Origin: Biformimicrobium ophioploci
GTDB lineage: Bacteria > Pseudomonadota > Gammaproteobacteria > Pseudomonadales > Cellvibrionaceae
Length of the DNA: 64,000 bases
Assembly (NCBI RefSeq): GCF_030270605.1
Contig: NZ_BSYJ01000003.1
Location: 434,001 to 498,000, forward strand
Direction of reading: 5' to 3'
The stretch's first letter is position 1, and every line of letters begins with the position of its first letter. The notes under the pieces are model-generated. The model ran no database searches and was not told where the DNA came from. It saw only the letters and a program-made list of their open reading frames with translations. Below are positions 57,514 through 64,000 of this stretch, in pieces. The position numbers and the translations under genes are program-made.

Positions 57514-58941
57514 GTGTCAGGAAAAACACTCTACGACAAATTGTGGGACGCCCACGTGGTAAAGAGCCGCGAGGACGGAACCGCCCTGATTTACATCGAT
57601 CGCCACCTGATTCACGAGGTGACTTCCCCGCAGGCGTTTGAAGGCCTGCGTCTTGCTGGCCGCAAGCCCTGGCGGGTGGATTCCGTGGTAGCGACCCCGG
57701 ACCACAATGTCCCGTCCGATGCTTCCGAGCGCGCCGGTGGTATCGACGGCATCGTCGACGAGGTTTCCCGCATCCAGGTCAAGACCCTGGACGAGAACTG
57801 CGAGGAGTTCGGCATCGTCGAGTTCGGTATCAATGACCCGGGCCAGGGCATCGTGCACGTGGTGGGGCCGGAAACCGGTGCAACCCTGCCGGGCATGACC
57901 GTGGTTTGTGGCGACTCACATACCTCCACCCACGGTGCCCTCGGTGCGCTGGCGCACGGTATCGGCACCTCCGAGGTGGAGCATGTGCTGGCCACCCAGT
58001 GCCTGATCCAGAAGAAAATGAAGAACATGCTGGTGCGCGTCGACGGTGTGCTCGGTGAGGGCGTTACTGCCAAGGACGTGGTGCTGGCTATTATCGGCAA
58101 GATTGGCACTGCCGGCGGCAACGGCTGCGCGATCGAATTTGCCGGCGAGGTCATCGAGAAAATGTCGATGGAAGGCCGCATGACCGTGTGCAACATGGCC
58201 ATCGAGGCCGGCGCGCGTGCGGGTATGGTCGCGGTGGATGACATCACCATCGACTACGTGAAAGGCAAGCCATTCGCGCCGAAGGGTGCGGAGTGGGAAA
58301 AGGCCGAGGCTGCCTGGCGCGACCTGCACTCCGATGCCGATGCGAAATTTGATGTGGTGGTCGAGCTCAAGGGCGAGGAAATCCAGCCGCAGGTCAGCTG
58401 GGGCACTTCCCCGGAAATGGTGCTGCCAGTCGATGGTGCCGTCCCCAACCCGGCAGAAGAACAGGATCCGACCAAAAAATCCGGCATCGAGCGTGCCCTG
58501 CAGTACATGGGGCTACGCGCCGGGCAGAAAATCACTGAGATCCCGGTGGATCGCGTGTTTGTGGGCTCCTGCACCAACGCGCGCATCGAGGACCTGCGTG
58601 CCGCTGCCGAAGTGGCCAAAGGTCGCACCAAGGCCGATTCCGTCAAGCAGGTACTGATCGTACCCGGCTCGCAGTCGGTCAAGGCGCAGGCGGAAAGCGA
58701 AGGCCTGCACAAGGTGTTTGTGGAGGCGGGCTTCGAGTGGCGTGAGCCATCCTGCTCCATGTGCCTCGCCATGAACTCGGACAAGCTGGGTGCCGGCGAG
58801 CACTGCGCTTCCACTTCCAACCGCAACTTCGAAGGCCGTCAGGGCTTTGGTGGCCGCACCCACCTGGTGAGCCCGGCCATGGCCGTTGCCGCGGCGGTTA
58901 CCGGTCATTTCACCGATGTGCGCAAGCTCGGCAAGGCGTAA
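57514..58941 (+). CDS. leuC: 3-isopropylmalate dehydratase, large subunit
   Basis: 475 residues, GTG start. Cluster cysteines lie in [11 protein letters not shown] and SCSMCLAMN. With LeuD it isomerises 2- to 3-isopropylmalate through a [4Fe-4S] centre. First gene of leuCDB; leuA is elsewhere. Confidence 0.97.
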   Translation: MSGKTLYDKLWDAHVVKSREDGTALIYIDRHLIHEVTSPQAFEGLRLAGRKPWRVDSVVATPDHNVPSDASERAGGIDGIVDEVSRIQVKTLDENCEEFGIVEFGINDPGQGIVHVVGPETGATLPGMTVVCGDSHTSTHGALGALAHGIGTSEVEHVLATQCLIQKKMKNMLVRVDGVLGEGVTAKDVVLAIIGKIGTAGGNGCAIEFAGEVIEKMSMEGRMTVCNMAIEAGARAGMVAVDDITIDYVKGKPFAPKGAEWEKAEAAWRDLHSDADAKFDVVVELKGEEIQPQVSWGTSPEMVLPVDGAVPNPAEEQDPTKKSGIERALQYMGLRAGQKITEIPVDRVFVGSCTNARIEDLRAAAEVAKGRTKADSVKQVLIVPGSQSVKAQAESEGLHKVFVEAGFEWREPSCSMCLAMNSDKLGAGEHCASTSNRNFEGRQGFGGRTHLVSPAMAVAAAVTGHFTDVRKLGKA

Positions 58942-58957
58942 GGCGAAGGAGAATACG

Positions 58958-59605
58958 ATGAAAGCATTTACCGTACACAAGGGCCTCGCGGCGCCGATGG
59001 ATCGCGCCAACGTCGATACCGACCTGATCATCCCGAAGCAGTTCCTGAAGTCCATCAAGCGCACCGGCTTTGGCCCGAACCTGTTTGACGAGCTGCGTTA
59101 CCTGGACGAGGGAGCACCGGGCCAGGACTGCAGTACCCGCCCGGTTAATGAGGAGTTTCCATTGAACTTTCCGCGTTATAAGGGAGCCTCCGTGCTGCTG
59201 GCGCGCGAGAATTTCGGCTGTGGTTCCAGTCGTGAGCACGCGCCCTGGGCGCTGGAAGACTACGGTTTTCGCAGCGTAATCGCGCCCAGTTTTGCCGACA
59301 TTTTCTTCAATAACTGCTTCAAGAACGGCATGTTGCCGATCGTGCTGGACGAGAAGATCGTCGATCAGCTGTTCGAGGAGATGTATGCGAATGAAGGCTA
59401 CGAGCTGACCATCGACCTGGAAAACCAGAAGGTCGTCAAGCCGAACGGTGACGAGATCCCATTTGAGGTGGATAGCTTCCGCAAACACTGCTTGCTGAAC
59501 GGCCTCGACGATATCGGTCTGACTTTGCAGGACGCCGATGCTATCCGTGCCTATGAAGAAAAGCGCCGTGCCTCTGCGCCGTGGCTGTTTGACGCCGTTA
59601 AGTAA
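58958..59605 (+). CDS. leuD: 3-isopropylmalate dehydratase, small subunit
   Basis: 215 residues from the ATG with AAGGAG upstream. The swivel domain carries [13 protein letters not shown] and the [16 protein letters not shown] substrate loop. Partner of LeuC, 16 bases after it. Confidence 0.97.
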   Translation: MKAFTVHKGLAAPMDRANVDTDLIIPKQFLKSIKRTGFGPNLFDELRYLDEGAPGQDCSTRPVNEEFPLNFPRYKGASVLLARENFGCGSSREHAPWALEDYGFRSVIAPSFADIFFNNCFKNGMLPIVLDEKIVDQLFEEMYANEGYELTIDLENQKVVKPNGDEIPFEVDSFRKHCLLNGLDDIGLTLQDADAIRAYEEKRRASAPWLFDAVK

Positions 59606-59623
59606 AAGGAAACAGGTTTAACA

Positions 59624-60697
59624 ATGTCCAAGAAAATCATGATCCTGCCGGGCGATGGCATTGGCCCGGAAATTGTTGCGCAGGCAGTCGAAGTCCTGAA
59701 GACCGTCGACGCCAAATTTGGCCTGGGCCTGGAACTGTCCGAAGGCAAGATCGGTGGTGATTCCATCGATGCATTCGGCGAGCCGCTGACCGATGAAACC
59801 CTGGCCGCGGCCGGTGCCACTGACGCAGTACTGCTTGGTGCAGTGGGCGGCCCCAAGTGGGACCAGCTGGGGCGCGACATCCGTCCGGAGCGCGGCCTGC
59901 TGAAAATTCGCAGCAAGCTTGGCCTGTTTGCCAACTACCGTCCGGCCATCCTGTACCCGCAGCTGGCCGACGCCTCCTCGCTGAAGCCGGAAGTGGTTGC
60001 GGGGCTGGATATCCTGATTGTGCGTGAGCTGACCGGTGGCATCTACTTTGGTGAGCCGCGCGGTATCCGCACCCTGGAGAACGGCGAGAAGCAGGGCTTC
60101 AACACCTACGTCTACAGCGAGTCCGAGATCGAACGCATCGCCCGTACAGCATTTGAAGCGGCGGAAAAGCGCAACGGCAAACTTTGTTCCGTAGACAAGG
60201 CCAACGTACTGGAAGCGACCGTACTGTGGCGCGAAGTGCTGGACCGCCTCGCCCCGGAATACCCGAATGTAGAGCTGTCGCATATGTATGTGGACAACGC
60301 CGCGATGCAGCTGGTGCGTGCGCCAAAGCAGTTCGACGTGATGGTAACCGGCAATATGTTCGGTGACATCCTGTCTGACGCCGCCGCCATGTTGACTGGT
60401 TCCATCGGCATGCTGCCATCTGCGTCCCTGAACGAGACCGGCTTTGGCATGTATGAGCCGTGTCACGGCAGTGCGCCGGACATTGCCGGGCAGGGCATTG
60501 CCAACCCGCTCGCCACCATTCTTTCCGCAGCCATGATGTTGCGCTACTCACTGGATGCGGAAGAAGCGGCGAAAGCGATTGAGGCCGCGGTGAGCAAGGT
60601 GCTCGATAGCGGCCTGCGCACCGCAGACATCTATACCGATGGTATGAAGAAAGTCTCCACCGCGGAGATGGGTGCGGCGGTTGTTGCGGCACTCTGA
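59624..60697 (+). CDS. leuB: 3-isopropylmalate dehydrogenase
   Basis: 357 residues. [10 protein letters not shown], the ELTGGIYFG loop and the GTGFGM-like [19 protein letters not shown] signature are present. It oxidises and decarboxylates 3-isopropylmalate with NAD+. It ends 105 bases before asd. Confidence 0.97.
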   Translation: MSKKIMILPGDGIGPEIVAQAVEVLKTVDAKFGLGLELSEGKIGGDSIDAFGEPLTDETLAAAGATDAVLLGAVGGPKWDQLGRDIRPERGLLKIRSKLGLFANYRPAILYPQLADASSLKPEVVAGLDILIVRELTGGIYFGEPRGIRTLENGEKQGFNTYVYSESEIERIARTAFEAAEKRNGKLCSVDKANVLEATVLWREVLDRLAPEYPNVELSHMYVDNAAMQLVRAPKQFDVMVTGNMFGDILSDAAAMLTGSIGMLPSASLNETGFGMYEPCHGSAPDIAGQGIANPLATILSAAMMLRYSLDAEEAAKAIEAAVSKVLDSGLRTADIYTDGMKKVSTAEMGAAVVAAL

Positions 60698-60767
60698 GGT
60701 TTGTCAGGACTGATTGTCTGGACGCAAGCCGGCTGCTGAGCTGCCCGGCAACGTATATTGAACGAAA

Positions 60768-60784
60768 CCGGCCCGCTGGGCCGG
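60768..60784 (+). other. Hairpin in the asd leader
   Basis: CCGGCCC-GCT-GGGCCGG, a perfect 7-bp stem directly before the asd ribosome site. There is no T-run, so it is an mRNA structure rather than a terminator. Confidence 0.5.
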
Positions 60785-60802
60785 CCACAGCAAAAGGGAG
60801 AG

Positions 60803-61924
60803 ATGAGCGTGGAAAGTGTAGGTTTTGTAGGCTGGCGGGGCATGGTCGGCTCCGTCCTGATGGAGCGCATGCTGGAAGAGGGCGACTTTGCCCATATCGC
60901 CAAACCGGTATTTTTCAGTACTTCCAATGCGGGCGGCAAGGCACCGCAGGTGGGGGTGGAAGTGCCGCCGCTGGGGGATGCCTACGATATCGAAACACTG
61001 AAGACGCTTGATGCGATCGTCAGCTGCCAGGGTGGGGATTACACCAAGGCCGTTTATCCCAAGCTGCGCGAGGCTGGCTGGGATGGCTACTGGATTGATG
61101 CGGCCTCCAGCCTGAGGATGGATGAGGATTCGGTGATCGTGCTGGATCCGGTCAACCGGGATGTCATCGACAGGGCCATTGCGGAAGGCGGTAAGAAATT
61201 TATCGGCGGTAACTGCACCGTGAGCCTGATGCTGATGGCGCTTGGCGGCCTGTTCAAGGCCGACCTGGTGGAGTGGGTTTCCGTGCAGACCTACCAGGCC
61301 GCTAGCGGTGCGGGTGCACGCAATATGCGCGAGCTGATTTCGCAGATGGGCGCCATCCAGGATTGCGTGGCCGATGAGCTGGCCGATCCTTCCAGTGCGA
61401 TCCTCGATATTGACCGCAAGGTGGCGGAGCAGATGCGCAGTGGGGATTTCCCGACGCAGGCATTTGGTGCACCACTGGCCGGCAGCCTGCTGCCCTGGAT
61501 CGACACGCAGCTTGAAAACGGCCAGAGCCGCGAAGAATGGAAAGGGCTCGCAGAGACCAACAAGATCCTGCGCACCGACAGTGAGATACCGGTCGACGGC
61601 AACTGCGTACGCATCGGCGCAATGCGCAGCCACAGCCAGGCATTCAATATCAAGCTCAGGAAGGATGTGTCACTCGAGGAGCTGGAGAGGATCATCGGTA
61701 CGGCCAATGACTGGGTTGAAGTCGTGCCAAACGAGCGTGAAGCCACGCTGGAAAAGCTCACGCCCACCTATGCAACCGGGTCCCTCAAGATCCCCGTGGG
61801 TCGCCTGCGCAAGCTGAACCTGGGCCCAGAGTACCTGTCTGCCTTCACTGTGGGTGACCAGCTTTTGTGGGGGGCGGCGGAGCCACTGCGCCGCGTACTG
61901 CAGATCCTGCTCGGCCGCCTTTAA
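60803..61924 (+). CDS. asd: Aspartate-semialdehyde dehydrogenase
   Basis: 373 residues from ATG 60803; a GTG at 60809 sits at better spacing from the GGGAG site and is possible. [11 protein letters not shown] binds NADP and the catalytic cysteine is C138 in GGNCTVS. It makes aspartate semialdehyde for lysine/Dap, threonine and methionine. Follows leuCDB and precedes its inactive paralog. Confidence 0.96.
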   Translation: MSVESVGFVGWRGMVGSVLMERMLEEGDFAHIAKPVFFSTSNAGGKAPQVGVEVPPLGDAYDIETLKTLDAIVSCQGGDYTKAVYPKLREAGWDGYWIDAASSLRMDEDSVIVLDPVNRDVIDRAIAEGGKKFIGGNCTVSLMLMALGGLFKADLVEWVSVQTYQAASGAGARNMRELISQMGAIQDCVADELADPSSAILDIDRKVAEQMRSGDFPTQAFGAPLAGSLLPWIDTQLENGQSREEWKGLAETNKILRTDSEIPVDGNCVRIGAMRSHSQAFNIKLRKDVSLEELERIIGTANDWVEVVPNEREATLEKLTPTYATGSLKIPVGRLRKLNLGPEYLSAFTVGDQLLWGAAEPLRRVLQILLGRL

Positions 61925-62098
61925 ACACGTTTAATCAGATTCCCGCCATATCCGGCAGCGCCTCGTGAAACGCGGGGCGCTGTCAGGTAGAATCCCGCAC
62001 CTTTCTTTCCTATATCTACATCTTTGGATTGGATACCCTAGTTCCGGCCGATCGCAATTCGCACATGGGTGCCGGAAAAATAACCAGGCAGGATATCT

Positions 62099-63100
62099 AT
62101 GTCGCAGGAATCGCGTGAGCGCGAGTTGGTCATTGTTGGTGCGAGTTCAGCTGTTGCCGGACCGCTTCTTGAAGTTATTGAGGAAGCCGAGCTTTTTTCC
62201 GGGGGGCAGGTACACCTGCTCGACAACAGTGAGAATGTGGGGCTGCAGCATGTCTTTGCAGGCAAGAGCCTGCAGGTCGAGGAGCTGGAGGGTTTCGGGT
62301 TCTCAGCGGACCAGATTGTTCTTTTCTTCTGTGATGCCGTGGATGCGGCCAAGTGGATGCCGCTGGCTCAGAAGTCCGGCGCGTGGTGTGTAGACGCCAG
62401 CGGCCTGAGCCGTGGTGATGAAAGCGTGCCGTTTGTCCATCCCCTGTTCAACGGGCAGGACCTGCAGGCTGCGGAAAACCGGGTCGCCGGGCTGCCTGTG
62501 GCCGCTGCCGCGATGCTGCGTGAGGTGCTGGCGCCTTTCGGGGAGGCAGTAGACTCAGTGCAGGTGACACTCTGCCAGCCGGTGTCGGAGCTTGGCAATC
62601 GAGAAGTGGAGCTGTTGGCAAAGGAGACCACCCAGCTGTTTAACGGCCAGGAGCCGGAGGTGGACCCCGCTATCGGCCAGCGTCTGGCGTTCAGCCAGAT
62701 GAGTGCAGCAGGAAAAATTACAGATACAGGCTATACATTCACCGAGCTTTCACTGATTCATGACCTTAAGGCGCTGCTACCGGAAGGGGTAAAAGTGGCG
62801 GCAGACGTGATGACGGTACCGGTGTTTCACGGGTTGTTGGCAAATATAAGAATTCGGCTCGCGGAACCCATGGATACGGAACAGGTTTCCGCATTACTGG
62901 GTAATGGTGCAAGGTTAAAAATTGTCCAGAATCCTTCTTCGCAGGAATCGCTGGGTAAGGAAGAGACGCTGGTTGGTCGAATTCGAGCAGATTTGGATGA
63001 TAATCGCACAGTTATTTTGTGCGCTGCGTCAGATAATCTCAGAAAAGACGTTGCGATGAACTGTCTGCAGATTGTCCGATTGTTGCTAAAAAACTATTGA
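62099..63100 (+). CDS. usg: USG-1-type inactive aspartate-semialdehyde dehydrogenase paralog
   Basis: 333 residues with the Asd fold: an altered N-terminal nucleotide loop VGASSAVAG and the dimerisation domain. The segment where Asd has its catalytic cysteine reads RVAGLPVAAAAML, with no Cys, so it should not be a dehydrogenase. Usg proteins lie between asd and fimV in many gamma-proteobacteria; role unknown. Confidence 0.87.
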   Translation: MSQESRERELVIVGASSAVAGPLLEVIEEAELFSGGQVHLLDNSENVGLQHVFAGKSLQVEELEGFGFSADQIVLFFCDAVDAAKWMPLAQKSGAWCVDASGLSRGDESVPFVHPLFNGQDLQAAENRVAGLPVAAAAMLREVLAPFGEAVDSVQVTLCQPVSELGNREVELLAKETTQLFNGQEPEVDPAIGQRLAFSQMSAAGKITDTGYTFTELSLIHDLKALLPEGVKVAADVMTVPVFHGLLANIRIRLAEPMDTEQVSALLGNGARLKIVQNPSSQESLGKEETLVGRIRADLDDNRTVILCAASDNLRKDVAMNCLQIVRLLLKNY

Positions 63101-63294
63101 TAATTAATACTTAGCCGCCATAGTGAAGGTTTCTTCTCAACAATTGTTTGTAAGGCCTGTATCGGGAGACCGGTGCGGGCAGTAAGTATGAAGTGGGGTG
63201 GCGATTTTTTCGCCAGTTGGGCGCAGGCAGTCGTTAGCTGGTTCGTACTGCCCTCGACGATGACATAAAGCTCTAAAAATAAAAGGAATCGGAT

Positions 63295-64000
63295 ATGCGT
63301 GTGCGAAAGCTAGCATTAGCGGTAGGTCTGGTAAGCGCACTGGGTACCAACGCAGCCTTCTCTCTCGGGCTGGGCGAAATCAAATTGAAATCTGCCCTGA
63401 ATGAACCGCTCGATGCCGAGATCCAGCTGCTGCAGACCCGGGGACTAGGAGGGTCCGAAATCCGTGTGCGTCTTGCAGGTATTGATGATTTCGAGCGCGC
63501 GGGTGTCGATAGGGCATACTTCCTCAGCAGTCTTAAGTTTGATGTGGTCATGGTCGATGGTGAGCCAGTGGTCCGCGTCACCTCACGCGGCCCGGTCCGC
63601 GAGCCTTACCTGAACTTTCTTGTCGAAACGCGTTGGCCGAGTGGCCGCCTGTTGCGTGAATACACGCTGCTGATGGACCTGCCCGCATTCGGTAACGAGC
63701 CGGCGCAGCCAGTACAGGCCGCCGAGCGCGAGCGCCAGCAGATTCGTCGCCAGCCGCCGCAGCCGGTACAGCCCGGCCTGCGTGAAACTGGCCAGCCTGA
63801 GCCTGTTTCGCAGCCGGATGCCCGCGAGCGCACCGCACCGGAACCACAGCCGGGTAACAGCCGTGTGTTCGGCCCGGTTTCCGCATCGGATACGCTGTGG
63901 GAAATTGCCCGCGACGCGCGCCCGAGCCGTGATGTCACCATCCAGCAAACCATGGTCGCCATTCAGGCAATGAACCCCCAGGCGTTCATCCGCGGCAATA
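63295..64000 (+). CDS. fimV: FimV, N-terminal part (runs off the window)
   Basis: 235 residues are visible with no stop codon. AAGGA precedes the ATG. A signal peptide (1-23) is followed by the FimV N-terminal domain (LGEIKLKSALNEPLDAEI), a Pro/Gln-rich linker (residues about 135-185) and the start of a LysM-type murein-binding domain (ASDTLWEIARDA). FimV is a large inner-membrane polar hub for type IV pili and motility. It follows usg, as is usual. Confidence 0.93.
   Translation, partial: MRVRKLALAVGLVSALGTNAAFSLGLGEIKLKSALNEPLDAEIQLLQTRGLGGSEIRVRLAGIDDFERAGVDRAYFLSSLKFDVVMVDGEPVVRVTSRGPVREPYLNFLVETRWPSGRLLREYTLLMDLPAFGNEPAQPVQAAERERQQIRRQPPQPVQPGLRETGQPEPVSQPDARERTAPEPQPGNSRVFGPVSASDTLWEIARDARPSRDVTIQQTMVAIQAMNPQAFIRGN

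Overview
The window is 64 kb of chromosome from a gamma-proteobacterium. The gene orders tadA-mltF-purL, prmB-aroC, gpsA-(DUF4389)-sixA and leuCDB-asd-usg-fimV are typical of that class. Overall gene content and moderately GC-rich codon use suggest the Cellvibrionales, possibly Microbulbifer; the genus is an inference. No rRNA, tRNA, CRISPR array, prophage or transposase was seen. Most of the window is well-conserved housekeeping DNA.

Layout. 1-4.3 kb: the end of a DUF1254 gene, a lipoprotein, a GMC oxidoreductase, and the rlmA-tadA pair behind a good sigma-70 promoter. 4.3-10.2 kb: mltF and purL, divergent. 10.3-20 kb: a serine/glycine one-carbon operon (glyA, sdaA, gcvT, gcvH, gcvP) flanked on both sides by two LysR regulators that are about 83% identical and also share homologous upstream DNA. 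20.5-28.9 kb: a two-armed locus that reads as a muropeptide salvage system. One arm encodes an NlpC/P60 endopeptidase, an L-Ala-D/L-Glu epimerase and an RpiR regulator. The convergent arm encodes a serine hydrolase, alanine racemase, a YkuD-fold protein and an NhaC-family transporter.

29-33.8 kb: nrdAB with an unusually readable control region (DnaA boxes, promoter, NrdR-box pair). 34-37 kb: argD-argF with an orphan FbpC-type ATPase. 37.5-40 kb: iron and oxidant handling (grxD, bfr, bfd under Fur boxes, a 2-Cys peroxiredoxin). 40-42.4 kb: a second serine hydrolase, a 44-bp palindromic tandem repeat and a 2-hydroxyacid dehydrogenase. 42.6-51 kb: htpG behind a textbook sigma-32 promoter, gpsA-DUF4389-sixA, an alpha/beta hydrolase, a CHMI-like isomerase, folE, prmB and aroC. 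51-53.2 kb: a small AT-rich accessory islet with a thioredoxin fold lacking CXXC, two tiny ORFs, a methyltransferase remnant and a DUF3365 cytochrome-like protein. 53.2-57.4 kb: an Atm1-type ABC exporter, a cold-shock gene, an outer-membrane barrel and the LysR regulator divergent from leuC. 57.5-64 kb: leuCDB, asd, its inactive paralog usg, and the start of fimV, which runs off the window.

The most notable points are the muropeptide locus with its atypical SIS-domain regulator, the duplicated LysR bracket around the glycine-cleavage operon, the layered nrdA promoter, and short tandem duplications that sit on stop codons at three separate genes.
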